From Azonexus sp. R2A61 (GTDB lineage: Bacteria > Pseudomonadota > Gammaproteobacteria > Burkholderiales > Rhodocyclaceae), in assembly GCF_021401135.1 (NCBI RefSeq), contig NZ_JACBFO010000004.1, forward strand, positions 248,001-312,000: a stretch of DNA of 64,000 bases, given 5' to 3'. How positions within the stretch are numbered: the stretch's first letter is position 1; the number at the start of each line of letters is the position of its first letter. The position numbers and the translations under genes are program-made. Below are positions 10,782 through 21,358 of this stretch, piece by piece. The notes beneath the pieces were generated by a model. It saw only the letters and a program-made list of their open reading frames with translations. It searched no databases and was not told the DNA's origin.

Positions 10782-12101
10782 ATGAGCGACACGCCCTACG
10801 ACGATCACTTCGTTTCCTGGTTCCGGGCGGTTACGCCCTACATCAACGCCTTCCGCGGCAAGACCTTCGTCATTGCCTTTGGCGGCAAGGCGATTGCCAG
10901 CGAATTCATCAAGACGCTGGCCTACGACGTCAATCTGCTGGCCAGTCTGGGCATTCGGCTGGTGCTGGTGCACGGCGCGCGGCCGCAGATCGAGGAAGAG
11001 CTGCGCGAGAAGAATATCGAGTCGAAGTATCACCGCGGTTATCGGGTGACCGACGCGGCAACGCTCGATTGCGTGCTCGATGCCGTCGGCAGCGTTTATC
11101 TGGAAATCGAGGCCCTGTTGTCGCAAGGCTTGCCGAACACGCCGATGGCCAACAGCCGGATTCGGGTGATCGGCGGCAATTTCATCACCGGCCAGCCGAT
11201 CGGCGTGCTCGACGGCATCGACATGGTCTATGCCGGCAAGGTGCGCAAGGTCGACGCCGAGGGAATCAATGCCCAGCTCGGCTTGGGCAATATCGTGTTG
11301 CTCAACTGCGAAGGGCCGTCGCCGACCGGCGAAATCTTCAACCTGCAGATGGAAGAGGTGGCCGAGGCGGTTGCCGTCGGCTTGCGTGCCGACAAGCTGG
11401 TGTACCTGACCGACAGTCCCGGGGTCAGCGACCAGTCGGGCGAATTGCTCGATGCAATGACCGCCGATGAAGCGTCGCAACTGCTGCGCGATGCCGACTG
11501 GCTGAGCTCGGACATCGTCCGCTATCTGCCCTGTGCCGTTCGCGCCAGCCGCTCGGCGGTCGGCCGGGTGCACCTGATCGGCTATGCGCAGGATGGGGCC
11601 CTGCTGCGCGAACTGTTTACCCATGACGGGGTTGGCACGGTGGTTACCCGCGAATCGCTGGAGAATATCCGGGAGGCCAAGCCCGACGACATCGCTGCGC
11701 TGATTGCGCTGATCGAGCCGATGGAACAGGAAGGCATCCTGGTGCATCGGCCGCGCGAACTGCTCGAACGCGAGCTCGACCGTTTCTCGATCATGCTCCA
11801 CGACGGCATCATCGTCGGCTGCGCGGCCCTCTACCCGCATGCCGGGGATGAAGCCGAGCTGGCCTGCCTGGCGGTCAATCCGGACCATCGCGAATGGGGG
11901 TACGGCGAACAGCTGATGAAACGCATCGAGCAGCGCGCCCGCAAGGCCGGCATCAAGCGGCTGTTCGTGCTCACCACGCGGACCGAACACTGGTTCGTCG
12001 AGCGCGGTTTCCGGCTGGGTACGGTCGACGACCTGCCGGCGGGAAAAAAGGAAATGTACAACTACCAGCGGCGTTCGAAGGTCCTGTTCAAGACCTTATA
12101 A
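10782..12101 (+). CDS. argA: Amino-acid N-acetyltransferase (N-acetylglutamate synthase)
   Basis: First step of arginine biosynthesis: acetylation of glutamate by acetyl-CoA. The 439-residue protein has an N-terminal amino-acid-kinase-like domain ([13 protein letters not shown] at about 26-38, [13 protein letters not shown]) that normally binds the arginine inhibitor. A C-terminal GNAT acetyltransferase domain ([34 protein letters not shown]) follows. This is the standard ArgA architecture. The start codon follows the pap stop by 1 bp and is probably translated from the same mRNA. Confidence 0.95.
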   Translation: MSDTPYDDHFVSWFRAVTPYINAFRGKTFVIAFGGKAIASEFIKTLAYDVNLLASLGIRLVLVHGARPQIEEELREKNIESKYHRGYRVTDAATLDCVLDAVGSVYLEIEALLSQGLPNTPMANSRIRVIGGNFITGQPIGVLDGIDMVYAGKVRKVDAEGINAQLGLGNIVLLNCEGPSPTGEIFNLQMEEVAEAVAVGLRADKLVYLTDSPGVSDQSGELLDAMTADEASQLLRDADWLSSDIVRYLPCAVRASRSAVGRVHLIGYAQDGALLRELFTHDGVGTVVTRESLENIREAKPDDIAALIALIEPMEQEGILVHRPRELLERELDRFSIMLHDGIIVGCAALYPHAGDEAELACLAVNPDHREWGYGEQLMKRIEQRARKAGIKRLFVLTTRTEHWFVERGFRLGTVDDLPAGKKEMYNYQRRSKVLFKTL

Positions 12102-12129
12102 TTCGCGCATCAAACCCAAGGAGAACACC

Positions 12130-12402
12130 ATGGCAAGAATGGTCAACTGCATCAAGCTCGGCTGCGAGGCCGAAGGTCTGGACATGCCGCCCTACCCGGG
12201 CGAGCTCGGCAAGCGCATTTTCGAGAGCGTGTCGAAGGAAGCCTGGCAGCAATGGATCAAGCTGCAGACCATGATCATCAACGAAAACCGGCTCAACCTG
12301 GTCGATGCGCGGCATCGCAAGTATCTGTCCGAACAGGTCGAAAAGCATTTCTTCGGCGAAGGCGCCGATCAGATTCAGGGTTACGTCGCGCCCAAGGCCT
12401 GA
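12130..12402 (+). CDS. yggX: Fe(2+)-trafficking / oxidative damage protection protein (YggX family)
   Basis: Small cytosolic protein of 90 residues, the usual family length. The family protects Fe-S clusters against oxidation and is proposed to handle ferrous iron. The conserved N-terminal MVNCIKLG, with the family's single conserved Cys, and the central [19 protein letters not shown] block are clear. A strong AAGGAG ribosome site precedes the start, and a Rho-independent terminator follows directly. Confidence 0.95.
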   Translation: MARMVNCIKLGCEAEGLDMPPYPGELGKRIFESVSKEAWQQWIKLQTMIINENRLNLVDARHRKYLSEQVEKHFFGEGADQIQGYVAPKA

Positions 12403-12427
12403 GCCCCGGCGTCGGCCGTTTTCACCG

Positions 12428-12455
12428 GACCCCGCTGCGGCGGGGTCTTTGTTTT
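12428..12455 (+). terminator. Rho-independent terminator after yggX
   Basis: A 7-bp stem GACCCCG / CGGGGTC (12428-12434 with 12441-12447), followed by TTTGTTTTT. Confidence 0.85.
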
Positions 12456-12620
12456 TCAGCCCGCCAGATGGCGAAGAAGCGCCAGCCCCACGACGGCCGG
12501 CAGCAGGCAGATGGCCGCGCGCAGGCAGTTTCGTTTCAGCCCGTGCCACTGGGCGTCGAGAAAATCCTCCAGGTCGGCGAACAGGTCGGGAAAACCGGCG
12601 ATGTCGTCAGGGCGATGCAT
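12456..12620 (-). CDS. Possible small membrane protein (54 aa), unrecognised
   Basis: The reading frame starting at ATG 12620 (MHRPDDIAGFPDLFADL) gives an acidic N-terminal half and a hydrophobic C-terminal segment (about 35-50, AAICLLPAVVGLALL), suggesting a single-pass membrane peptide. The frame extends upstream to 12758, but that part reads as low-quality sequence. No clear Shine-Dalgarno is visible. It sits alone between yggX and the EAL protein. I do not recognise it, and it could be a chance frame. Confidence 0.3.
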   Translation of the reverse strand: MHRPDDIAGFPDLFADLEDFLDAQWHGLKRNCLRAAICLLPAVVGLALLRHLAG

Positions 12621-12763
12621 GGAATGTCCGTTCGTTGAGGGCGACGATGCCGTCACTATCGACAGGCGAGATTGCAGTTCGATGACGGAAGTTGGTGTGT
12701 CATGTAAATGCAACGGGGCGTTTCTAAACTGCACCGTCTCTTTTCGATGAAACTGCAAACGTC

Positions 12764-14593
12764 ATGAATCAGCTCGCAGGGGAAGTGGCGGACATTCACG
12801 AGGTCGTGGCGCGCACGCTGCTGACGCCGGTTTTTCAGCCTATCGTTGACCTCCGGGCGCGGGCGATTCTGGGTTACGAAGCCTTGATCCGCGGCCCGCG
12901 GGACAGCGCCCTGCATTGCCCCGATGCGCTGTTCGCCGCGGCCCGCCGGGCCGGTATCGAACTGGCCTTCGAGCACGCCTGCCGGACGGCGAGTTTGCGC
13001 GCCTTTGCCGCCATGCGGTTGAGCGGGCGTTTGTTCCTGAACGTCACGCCGACCTGTCTGCTCGATACCCGCTTGATGAACGGCCAGACCCAGCAGCTGC
13101 TGGGCGAGCTCGGCATCCCGGCCAATCGCATCGTCATCGAGTTGACCGAAAACCAGCGGATCACCGACCTGCCGGGGATCCACGAGGCATTGACCCATTA
13201 CCGGGGGCGCGGTTTCCAGATTGCCATCGACGATCTCGGCGAAGGTTTCGCCAACCTGCGCATGTGGTCGGAACTGCGCCCGGAGTTCGTCAAGATCGAC
13301 AAGCATTTCGTTCATGGCATTGCCGACGACCGCATCAAGTACCACTTCGTCCGTGCCATGCAGGACCTGGCCGAAATCTGCAATGCTTCGCTGGTGGCCG
13401 AGGGAATCGAGCGCATCGAGGATTTCGGTTGCCTGCGCGATATGGGCATCGCCTGCGGGCAGGGATATTTCATCGCCCGGCCGCAGGTCGATCCGGTCCG
13501 TCAATTGCCGACGCCCGTGCTGTCGGCGCTTGACCAGCGCCGGTTGTCGCTGTCGCCGGGCATCAGCGCGTCCGGCAAACTGCCGACGGCCCGGACACTG
13601 TGTCGGCCGATCGAGCCGATTCCCCACGATGCCACCAACGAGATCGCGATGACGCGCTTCGAGGCCGATCCCGAGCTCGACGTGCTGCCGGTGGTCAACG
13701 GCCATCAGCCGATCGGCCTGATCAACCGACACAGCCTGATCGACCGCTTTGCCCGGCCGTTCCGCAAGGAGCTCTACGGTCGCAAGGGCTGCGCGATGTT
13801 CATGGAGCAGGCGCCGCTGGTCGTCGATCAGCACGCCACCCTGCAGGAACTGGCGATGATGCTGGCGCTGGCCCCCAAGCACTATCTGTACGATGGTTTC
13901 ATCGTCACTGCCGATGGCCGCTATCAGGGCGTCGGCAGCAGCCACGACCTGATGGCGCGGATCACCGAAATGCAGATCAGCGCCGCTCGCTATGCCAATC
14001 CGCTGACCCAGTTGCCGGGCAATGTGCCGCTCAACGAGCACATCGACCGCATGCTGGCCGGCAACGTCGATTTCGTCGCGGCCTACATCGATATCGACAG
14101 TTTCAAACCGTTCAACGACACCTTCGGCTACCGGCGCGGCGACGACGTGATCCAGATGCTCGGTCAATTGATCTGCGAGGCGGTCGACCGGCGGCAGGAT
14201 TTCGTCGGACACATCGGCGGCGACGATTTCTTCGTGGTTTTCCAGAGCGCCGACTGGGAAATGCGCTGCTGGCAACTGCTGGCCGAATTCGCCCGGCGAA
14301 TGGAAAGCCTGGTCGGGCCGGAAGAAATCGGGGTCGGCGGCTACATGGCCGAGAACCGGCGCGGCGAATACGGTTTCCAGTGTCTGCCGACCTTGTCGGT
14401 CGGTGCAGTTCGCGTGCAGCCGGGGCAGTGCGAGTCGCATCGCGAGGTGGCGGCTGCGGCGTCGGTGGCCAAGAAGCAGGCGAAGAAGCGTGCGCGCGAG
14501 CCGGGCGGTACTGCCGGCGGCAGCGTTTTCGTCGAACGTCGGCGGATCGGCAGCGGCGAGCCGGCGTTGCGCGTGTTCCGGCCGCTCAATTAG
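12764..14593 (+). CDS. EAL-CBS-GGDEF c-di-GMP signalling protein with altered GGDEF motif
   Basis: 609 residues in inverted order: N-terminal EAL phosphodiesterase domain (YEALIRGP, EAL at 39-41; ELTEN; IAIDDLGEGFANLR; VKIDKHF; VAEGIER; GQGYFIARP), a middle region resembling a CBS pair (about 270-400), and a C-terminal GGDEF domain (about 405-600). The EAL metal and catalytic residues look present. The GGDEF signature reads GGDDF at 485-489, an E-to-D change in the catalytic motif, so cyclase activity is doubtful and the domain may instead sense GTP or c-di-GMP. No membrane segment. Function therefore most likely c-di-GMP hydrolysis with nucleotide or ligand control through the CBS region. 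Confidence 0.87.
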   Translation: MNQLAGEVADIHEVVARTLLTPVFQPIVDLRARAILGYEALIRGPRDSALHCPDALFAAARRAGIELAFEHACRTASLRAFAAMRLSGRLFLNVTPTCLLDTRLMNGQTQQLLGELGIPANRIVIELTENQRITDLPGIHEALTHYRGRGFQIAIDDLGEGFANLRMWSELRPEFVKIDKHFVHGIADDRIKYHFVRAMQDLAEICNASLVAEGIERIEDFGCLRDMGIACGQGYFIARPQVDPVRQLPTPVLSALDQRRLSLSPGISASGKLPTARTLCRPIEPIPHDATNEIAMTRFEADPELDVLPVVNGHQPIGLINRHSLIDRFARPFRKELYGRKGCAMFMEQAPLVVDQHATLQELAMMLALAPKHYLYDGFIVTADGRYQGVGSSHDLMARITEMQISAARYANPLTQLPGNVPLNEHIDRMLAGNVDFVAAYIDIDSFKPFNDTFGYRRGDDVIQMLGQLICEAVDRRQDFVGHIGGDDFFVVFQSADWEMRCWQLLAEFARRMESLVGPEEIGVGGYMAENRRGEYGFQCLPTLSVGAVRVQPGQCESHREVAAAASVAKKQAKKRAREPGGTAGGSVFVERRRIGSGEPALRVFRPLN

Positions 14594-14614
14594 TGCGGTC
14601 GACGGGGCGTGGGC

Positions 14615-14639
14615 AAAAAAATCCCGGCCGTAGCCGGGA
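14615..14639 (-). terminator. Rho-independent terminator of rpiA
   Basis: A 7-bp stem TCCCGGC / GCCGGGA (14622-14628 with 14633-14639). On the minus strand it is followed by seven T (complement of 14615-14621). It lies about 110 bp past the rpiA stop; I see nothing else in that stretch. Confidence 0.8.
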
Positions 14640-14751
14640 GAAGATGGAGAGAGACCGTATCCGGTTGTCCCGGCACGCTCGCTCCATCCCTGATGCGGAC
14701 GCCGCCGACGACTGCATCAGCCTAACGTCGGCATGTGACAGCGCGATGAAC

Positions 14752-15420
14752 TCAGCGGATGGTCTGCACGCCGTCGGCCGCCCCGAGCAGCAGCAGGTCG
14801 GCCGGACGCACCGCGAACAGGCCGTTGGTGACGACGCCGACGATCTGGTTGATGCGTGCTTCCAGGCCTTTCGGATCGGTGATCTTCAGGTCGTGAACGT
14901 CGAGAATGAGGTTGCCGTTGTCGGTGACGAAACCGCTGCGTTCCTGCGGTCGACCGCCGAGTTTGACCAATTCCCGGGCGACGTGGGCGCGGGCCATCGG
15001 AATGACTTCGACCGGCAGCGGGAAACGCCCCATCACCTCGACCTTCTTCGACGCATCGCAGATGCAGACGAAGGTCGTCGCCACCGCGGCAACGATCTTC
15101 TCGCGTGTCAGCGCGCCACCGCCGCCCTTGATCATGTTCAGGCCGGCATCGATCTCGTCGGCGCCATCGACGTAGACCGGAATTTCCTCGATATCATTGA
15201 GATCGAGAACCGGAATGCCGTGTCCGGCCAGGCGCTTGCGGGTTGCTTCCGAACTGGCGACGGCGCCGCGAAAGCGGTCCTTCAGCGGCGCCAGCGCATC
15301 GATGAAGAAATTGGCGGTCGAGCCGGTGCCGACACCGATGACGGTGCCGGCCGGCACGTTGGCGGCCACGTAATCGGCCGCTGCCCGGGCAACGGCCTGC
15401 TTGAGTTCGTCCTGAGTCAT
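14752..15420 (-). CDS. rpiA: Ribose-5-phosphate isomerase A
   Basis: Interconverts ribose 5-phosphate and ribulose 5-phosphate in the pentose phosphate pathway. Starting at ATG 15420 ([10 protein letters not shown]) gives 222 residues, the normal RpiA size; the upstream ATG would add 14 unconserved residues. Motifs [20 protein letters not shown] and [12 protein letters not shown], and the catalytic Glu region, are intact. It is a single-gene unit ending at a terminator, divergent from the Lys/Ala-rich protein gene. Confidence 0.96.
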   Translation of the reverse strand: MTQDELKQAVARAAADYVAANVPAGTVIGVGTGSTANFFIDALAPLKDRFRGAVASSEATRKRLAGHGIPVLDLNDIEEIPVYVDGADEIDAGLNMIKGGGGALTREKIVAAVATTFVCICDASKKVEVMGRFPLPVEVIPMARAHVARELVKLGGRPQERSGFVTDNGNLILDVHDLKITDPKGLEARINQIVGVVTNGLFAVRPADLLLLGAADGVQTIR

Positions 15421-15529
15421 GAAAAGGCTCCGTGAAAGTTTGGCGCGCATTGTACCTGTCAAAAAAGTTTAACTTTGCGCCGCCGGCAAATCGCTAAACT
15501 GGATATATCGTTTAACAGGGAGCGCATCG

Positions 15530-16051
15530 ATGACCGAGAGCAAGACGAAACCCGCCGTCAAATCCGCCGCCAAACCGGCTGCCACGGCAAAAGCGCCGCT
15601 GAAGCCGAGAGTTGCCCCGAAACCGGCCGAGCCGGTGGCGGCAACCCCGGCCACCAAGGCTGCCACCGCCCGCGTCCGCAAGCCGTCGGCAGTCGACCGG
15701 ACGGTGGCCCGGCATCAGAAGGAACTGGCCGATGCGCTGGTCAAGGCCGAGGCCATCCAGTACGACAAGCCGACCAAGCCGGCAAAAGCGGCCAAACCGG
15801 AAAAGGCCGAAAAGACGGTGAAGACGAAAAAGGCAAAACTGGTGCGCGACAGTTACGCGATGCCGGAAACCGAATACGCCAGGATCGCCGAACTGAAGAA
15901 GCGGCTGGCCGCGCTCGGCAGCGAGGTCAAGAAGAGCGAACTGCTGCGTGGCGGCATTGCCGTGCTGGCTGCGCTGAACGATGCCGAACTGCAGGCCGTC
16001 ATGGCGCGCGTCGAACGGATCAAGACCGGCCGCCCGTCGAAAAAAGCCTGA
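15530..16051 (+). CDS. Lys/Ala/Pro-rich protein with a conserved-looking C-terminal domain
   Basis: 173 residues. The first about 105 are low-complexity, basic and Ala/Pro/Lys-rich (repeats of KPA, KAA, AKP), like histone H1-type tails that bind DNA or polyanions. The last 65 residues form a separate charged helical region (RDSYAMPETEYARIAELKKR, then KKSELLRGGIAVLAALND) ending KTGRPSKKA. That C-terminal part looks like a recurrent small domain of unknown role, but I cannot name it. A CAGGGAG ribosome site precedes the ATG. It is 156 bp before pstS, and the PHO box lies between them. A DNA- or polyphosphate-binding role is only a guess. Confidence 0.75.
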   Translation: MTESKTKPAVKSAAKPAATAKAPLKPRVAPKPAEPVAATPATKAATARVRKPSAVDRTVARHQKELADALVKAEAIQYDKPTKPAKAAKPEKAEKTVKTKKAKLVRDSYAMPETEYARIAELKKRLAALGSEVKKSELLRGGIAVLAALNDAELQAVMARVERIKTGRPSKKA

Positions 16052-16138
16052 TTCCCGAAGGCCGGCCGGGGTTTCCCTCCCCCGGTCGGTGCCGCCGGCG
16101 GATGACGGTTCCGTGACGCTTTGGCGACAGAACGGCGT

Positions 16139-16172
16139 TTGTCATCCGGCTGTAACAAAGCCTGCCTAGACT
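16139..16172 (+). promoter_or_regulatory. PHO-box promoter of pstS
   Basis: Two 7-bp direct repeats TTGTCAT and CTGTAAC, spaced by CCGG (16139-16156), match the PhoB-binding consensus CTGTCAT-N4-CTGTCAT. A -10 box TAGACT (16167-16172) follows 10 bp later, the expected geometry where the PHO box replaces the -35. It lies 36-69 bp upstream of the pstS start. Confidence 0.8.
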
Positions 16173-16207
16173 GCAGCTGTCCATTTCACCCAATGAAGGA
16201 ATCAGAC

Positions 16208-17242
16208 ATGCTGCAAAACCGTATCTTCCGTACCTCCATGCTGGCCATTTCGCTGGGCCTGGCCGGCGTTGCTCACGCCGCCGACATCACCGGTGCCGGC
16301 GCCTCCTTCCCGGCGCCGATCTACGCCAAGTGGGCCGATGCTTACCAGAAGGCCACCGGCAACAAGCTCAACTACCAGTCGATCGGTTCGGGCGGCGGCA
16401 TCAAGCAGATCAACGCCAAGACCGTCGATTTCGGCGCGTCCGACATGCCGCTGAAGGCGGAAGTGCTGCAGAAGGATGGCCTGGTTCAATTCCCGACGGT
16501 GATCGGCGGCGTCGTGCCGGTGGTCAACGTGACCGGCGTCAAGGCCGGCGACCTGCGCCTGACCGGCGCCGTGCTGGCCGACATCTATCTCGGCAAGATC
16601 ACCAAGTGGAACGACAAGGCGATCGCCGAACTGAACCCGAACGTCAAGCTGCCGGGCGACGACATCGCCGTCGTTCGTCGCGCCGACGGTTCGGGCACCA
16701 CCTTCATCTTCACCAACTACCTGTCGAAGGCAAACGACGAGTGGAAGAGCAAGATCGGCGAAGGTACCGCCGTGCAGTGGCCGACCGGCATGGGCGGCAA
16801 GGGCAACGAAGGCGTTGCCGCCTTCCTGCAGCGCATCCCGAACTCGATCGGTTACGTCGAGTACGCCTACGCCAAGCAGAATAACCTGGCCTGGACCTGG
16901 CTGAAGAATGCCGCCGGCGAATTCGTCCGCCCGGACGATGAAACCTTCAAGGCCGCCGCTGCCGGTGCCGACTGGTCCAAGTCCTCGTTCGGCGAAATCC
17001 TGACCAACCAGGCCGGCAAGGCTGCCTGGCCGATTTCCGGTGCCACCTTCGTGCTGATGCACAAGGTTCAGGACAAGCCGGCCCAGGCCGCCGAAGTGCT
17101 GAAGTTCTTCGAGTGGTCGTACAAGAACGGCGGCAAGATGGCCGCCGATCTGGACTACGTGCCGTTGCCGGACAGCCTGATCAAGCAGATCGCCGCATCC
17201 TGGAAAGACATCAAGGATGCGTCGGGCAAGTCGGTCAAGTAA
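16208..17242 (+). CDS. pstS: Phosphate ABC transporter substrate-binding protein
   Basis: Periplasmic phosphate-binding protein feeding the PstCAB transporter. Start at ATG 16208 (AAGGAA ribosome site); the longer in-frame start at 16121 would run through the PHO-box promoter. 344 residues with a Sec signal peptide (cleavage after GVAHA, mature N terminus [15 protein letters not shown]). Phosphate-binding features of the family are visible: [23 protein letters not shown] and the RADGSGTTF loop. First gene of the pst-pho cluster, under a PHO box, so induced by PhoB when phosphate is scarce. A hairpin follows in the pstS-pstC gap. Confidence 0.97.
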   Translation: MLQNRIFRTSMLAISLGLAGVAHAADITGAGASFPAPIYAKWADAYQKATGNKLNYQSIGSGGGIKQINAKTVDFGASDMPLKAEVLQKDGLVQFPTVIGGVVPVVNVTGVKAGDLRLTGAVLADIYLGKITKWNDKAIAELNPNVKLPGDDIAVVRRADGSGTTFIFTNYLSKANDEWKSKIGEGTAVQWPTGMGGKGNEGVAAFLQRIPNSIGYVEYAYAKQNNLAWTWLKNAAGEFVRPDDETFKAAAAGADWSKSSFGEILTNQAGKAAWPISGATFVLMHKVQDKPAQAAEVLKFFEWSYKNGGKMAADLDYVPLPDSLIKQIAASWKDIKDASGKSVK

Positions 17243-17262
17243 GGCGGGCGGATGATCCGAGG

Positions 17263-17287
17263 CGCCCCCGGCCGCGGGTCGGGGGCG
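17263..17287 (+). other. Stem-loop in the pstS-pstC intergenic gap
   Basis: A 7-bp GC stem CGCCCCC / GGGGGCG (17263-17269 with 17281-17287) without a following T run, so not a classical terminator. In other transporter operons, hairpins after the binding-protein gene stabilise the upstream mRNA and raise its level relative to the permease genes; the same is plausible here. Confidence 0.5.
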
Positions 17288-17338
17288 TCATTTCGCGCAC
17301 TGCGCGATAATGGAAAGAACCTGCTTACGGAATCCGTC

Positions 17339-18292
17339 ATGAGTCAATCGCAAGCCAAGGGACAGTTCGGCGACGCTCTGTTCTTCAACCTGACGCGCAC
17401 GGTCGCGTTCATCACGCTGGCCTTGCTGGCCGGCATCGTGCTGTCGCTGACCTGGAGCGCGCTGCCGTCGATCCAGAAGTTCGGCTTCAGCTTTCTGACC
17501 AGCTCCGCCTGGAATCCGCCGGCCGACGATTTCGGTGCGCTGGTTCCGATCTACGGCACCATCGTCACTTCGATCATCGCGCTCCTCATCGCCCTGCCGA
17601 TCAGTTTCGGCATCGCGCTGTTCCTGACCGAGATGGCGCCGGCCTGGCTGCGCCGTCCGCTCGGCATCGCCATCGAACTGCTGGCCGGTATTCCCAGCAT
17701 CGTGTACGGGATCTGGGGTCTACTCGTCTTTGCGCCGATTTTCGGCCAGTACGTGCAACCCTTCATCGCCAAGACGCTCGGCAAGCTGCCGCTGATCGGC
17801 ACGCTGTTTTCCGGCCCGTCGCTCGGCATCGGCATTCTCGCCGCCGGCATCATCCTGGCGATCATGATCATTCCCTTCATTGCTTCGGTGATGCGCGACG
17901 TTTTCGAACTGGTGCCGCCGATGCTCAAGGAGTCCTGCTATGGCCTGGGCGGCACGACCTGGGAAGTGGTCAGCAAGGTCGTCCTGCCCTATACCCGCGT
18001 CGGCGTGATCGGCGGCGTCATGCTCGGCCTGGGCCGGGCGCTCGGTGAAACGATGGCGGTCACTTTCGTGATCGGCAACGCCAGCCTGATCGGCAGCTTC
18101 TCGCTGTTCATGCCCGGCAACAGCATCACCTCGGCGCTGGCCAACGAATTCGCCGAGGCGACGCCCGGCCTGTACACCGCGGCGCTGGTCGAACTGGGCC
18201 TGATCCTGTTCGTGATCACCTTCATCGTCCTGTCGCTCTCCAAGCTGCTGCTCCGCTCGCTTGAAAAGCAGTCGGGCGGCTCGGCCCACTGA
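17339..18292 (+). CDS. pstC: Phosphate ABC transporter permease PstC
   Basis: Inner-membrane permease subunit, 317 residues, six predicted membrane helices beginning at about residues 20-45 ([16 protein letters not shown]). The binding-protein-dependent permease signature ([20 protein letters not shown], then [17 protein letters not shown]) is present. I start at ATG 17339 ([10 protein letters not shown]); the longer frame begins in the pstS-pstC spacer. Forms a heterodimer with PstA and is followed 10 bp later by pstA. Confidence 0.96.
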   Translation: MSQSQAKGQFGDALFFNLTRTVAFITLALLAGIVLSLTWSALPSIQKFGFSFLTSSAWNPPADDFGALVPIYGTIVTSIIALLIALPISFGIALFLTEMAPAWLRRPLGIAIELLAGIPSIVYGIWGLLVFAPIFGQYVQPFIAKTLGKLPLIGTLFSGPSLGIGILAAGIILAIMIIPFIASVMRDVFELVPPMLKESCYGLGGTTWEVVSKVVLPYTRVGVIGGVMLGLGRALGETMAVTFVIGNASLIGSFSLFMPGNSITSALANEFAEATPGLYTAALVELGLILFVITFIVLSLSKLLLRSLEKQSGGSAH

Positions 18293-18302
18293 GGAAACGA
18301 CG

Positions 18303-19145
18303 ATGAATCTGAGAAACCGTCGCAAAACCATCAACGTGATCGCCCTCGGGCTGTCGCTGGGCGCCATGGCCTTCGGCCTGTTCTGGCTGATCTGGATTCT
18401 CTGGATGGTCTTCGAGCAGGGGATCGGCGCGCTGTCGCTCAGCCTGCTGACGCTGGACACGCCCGCGCCGGGCAATGCCGGCGGCCTGCGCAACGCCATC
18501 TTCGGCAGCTTCATCATGGTCGGTCTGGCCATGGCGATGGCGACGCCGGTGGCCATCCTGGCCGGTATCTACCTCGCGGAATATGGCCGCAATACCTGGC
18601 TGGGCAACGTGACCCGCTTCGTCAACGACATCCTGCTGTCGGCACCGTCCATCGTCATCGGCCTGTTCGTCTATGCGATCTACGTCGCTCAGGTCGGCAA
18701 GTTCTCCGGCCTGTCCGGGGCGCTGGCCCTGGCCCTGCTGGTCATCCCGGTCGTCGTCCGGACCACCGAGGACATGCTGGCGCTGGTGCCGAATGCGCTG
18801 CGCGAAGCCGCCTTCGCGCTCGGCGCGCCGAAGTGGAAGGTGATCATGCTGGTCACCCTGCGCTCGGCGAAGACCGGCGTGATCACCGGCATCCTGCTGG
18901 CGCTTGCCCGCATCTCCGGTGAAACGGCACCGCTGCTGTTCACCGCCCTGTCCAACCAGTTCTGGAGCGCCGACTTGTCCGAGCCGATGGCCAACCTGCC
19001 GGTGACCATCTTCAAGTTCGCGATGAGCCCCTTCACCGACTGGCAGCAACTGGCCTGGGCCGGCGTGTTCATCATCACGATGGGCGTGCTCTTCCTCAAC
19101 ATCCTTGCGCGTGTCGTGTTCCGCCAGCAGTCGGCGCAGCACTGA
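18303..19145 (+). CDS. pstA: Phosphate ABC transporter permease PstA
   Basis: Second permease subunit, 280 residues, with six hydrophobic helices. Conserved [23 protein letters not shown] and the permease loop [20 protein letters not shown] followed by [13 protein letters not shown] mark it as PstA. Start chosen at ATG 18303 with the GAGGAAACG ribosome site; the reading frame also runs upstream inside pstC. Acts with PstC in the inner membrane. Confidence 0.96.
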   Translation: MNLRNRRKTINVIALGLSLGAMAFGLFWLIWILWMVFEQGIGALSLSLLTLDTPAPGNAGGLRNAIFGSFIMVGLAMAMATPVAILAGIYLAEYGRNTWLGNVTRFVNDILLSAPSIVIGLFVYAIYVAQVGKFSGLSGALALALLVIPVVVRTTEDMLALVPNALREAAFALGAPKWKVIMLVTLRSAKTGVITGILLALARISGETAPLLFTALSNQFWSADLSEPMANLPVTIFKFAMSPFTDWQQLAWAGVFIITMGVLFLNILARVVFRQQSAQH

Positions 19146-19175
19146 GACCCAGACAAACCCACCACGGAATCCACG

Positions 19176-19961
19176 ATGATGCCTGTTGAATCCGCACTTC
19201 AGAACCTGGTTCCCGAGATCAGTATCCGGAACCTGAATTTTTACTACGGCAAGGCGCTCGCGCTGAAGAACATCAACCTCGAGGTCTACAAGGGCAAGGT
19301 CACCGCCTTCATCGGCCCGTCGGGTTGCGGCAAATCGACCTTGCTGCGCACGATCAACCGGATGTACGACCTTTATCCCGGCCAGCATGCCGAAGGCGAG
19401 CTGATCGTCGGCGGCAAGAACATCCTCGAAAAGGGCGTCGATACCATCGAATTGCGCGCCAAGGTCGGCATGGTCTTCCAGAAGCCGACGCCGTTCCCGA
19501 TGTCGATCTACGAGAACATCGCCTTCGGCGTGCGCATGCACGAGCGGCTGTCGCGCAACGAGATGGACGACCGCATCGAATGGGCGCTGACCAAGGCGGC
19601 CTTGTGGAACGAGGTCAAGGACAAGCTGAACAAGCCCGGTACCGGGCTGTCCGGCGGCCAGCAGCAGCGTCTGTGCATTGCCCGCGGCGTCGCCGTCAAG
19701 CCGCAGGTGCTGCTGCTCGACGAACCGACCTCGGCGCTCGACCCGATTTCGACGATGCGCATCGAGGAACTGATCCATGAACTCAAGCGCGAGTTCACCA
19801 TCGCCATCGTTACCCACAACATGCAGCAGGCTGCCCGCGTGTCGGACTTCACGGCCTACATGTACCTCGGCGAGCTGGTCGAGTTCGGCAAGACCGACGA
19901 GATCTTCATCAAGCCGCAGGACAAGCGTACCGAAGACTACATCACCGGCCGCATGGGCTGA
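19176..19961 (+). CDS. pstB: Phosphate ABC transporter ATP-binding protein
   Basis: ATPase that powers PstCA, 261 residues. Walker [10 protein letters not shown], signature LSGGQQQR, Walker [12 protein letters not shown] and the H-loop VTHNMQQ are all intact. The segment [12 protein letters not shown] and the C-terminal ITGRMG are typical of PstB. Two ATGs (19176 and 19179) are adjacent; either could start. It is 30 bp after pstA and 13 bp before phoU, in the same operon. Confidence 0.97.
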   Translation: MMPVESALQNLVPEISIRNLNFYYGKALALKNINLEVYKGKVTAFIGPSGCGKSTLLRTINRMYDLYPGQHAEGELIVGGKNILEKGVDTIELRAKVGMVFQKPTPFPMSIYENIAFGVRMHERLSRNEMDDRIEWALTKAALWNEVKDKLNKPGTGLSGGQQQRLCIARGVAVKPQVLLLDEPTSALDPISTMRIEELIHELKREFTIAIVTHNMQQAARVSDFTAYMYLGELVEFGKTDEIFIKPQDKRTEDYITGRMG

Positions 19962-19974
19962 TCGGAGCAAAAAA

Positions 19975-20666
19975 ATGAACGAGACCCTCCACGTATCCAG
20001 CCAGTTCGACGACGACCTCAGCAGCCTGCGCACGCATGTGCTGCAGATGGGCGGCCTGGTCGAGACCCAGGTGTCGGCTGCCATCGAAGCCTATTCGAAC
20101 GGCGAGGTGACCAGCGTCAAGAGCATCGTCGAGACCGATCGCAAGATCAACGAACTGGAAAAAGCGATCGACGACGACTGCGCGCACATCATTGCCCGTC
20201 GTCAGCCGGCCGCCTCCGATCTGCGCCTGGTGTTCGGCATCAGCAAGATCGTCACCGACCTCGAACGGGCCGGCGACGAGGCCAAGAAGATCGCCAAGGG
20301 CGTGCGCCGCATCTACGAAGCCGGGCACATGCCGGTGCAGTACGGCGTCGGCGTCCGCCACATCGCCGATGCGGCGCTGAACATGGTGCGCCAGGCACTC
20401 GACGCCTTCGCCCGCCTCGACGCGCCGCTGGCCACCAGCGTTATCCGCGCCGACGACGAGGTCGATGTCGAGTTCAAGGCGGTGATCCGCCAATTGATCA
20501 CCCACATGATGGAAGACCCGCGGACCATCACGACGGCCATCGACATCATGTCCATCGCCCGAGCCGTCGAGCGTATCGGTGACCACGCCAAAAACATTTC
20601 CGAGCACGTGGTCTACATCGTCGAAGGCCGCGACATCCGGCACGCCAAGAGCAAGGAGTCTGCCAA

Positions 20667-20670
<4 letters not shown>
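19975..20670 (+). CDS. phoU: Phosphate signalling complex protein PhoU
   Basis: 231-residue cytosolic helical protein with two PhoU repeats (three-helix bundles), each with an E/DxxxD-type metal-binding segment (for example ETDRKINELE; DLERAGDEAKKIA; RAVERIGDHAKNI). It links PstB transport activity to PhoR and keeps the kinase in its off state when phosphate is plentiful. Start ATG 19975 has a GGAG ribosome site. Its stop overlaps the phoB TTG start, indicating translational coupling. Confidence 0.96.
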
Positions 20671-21353
<683 letters not shown>

Positions 21354-21358
21354 ACCGG

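Noticed and set aside
12726..12757. Direct repeat AAACTGCA (two copies, 24 bp apart) before the EAL-CBS-GGDEF gene
   Set aside because: Only two 8-bp copies without symmetry or promoter context; too weak to call an operator.
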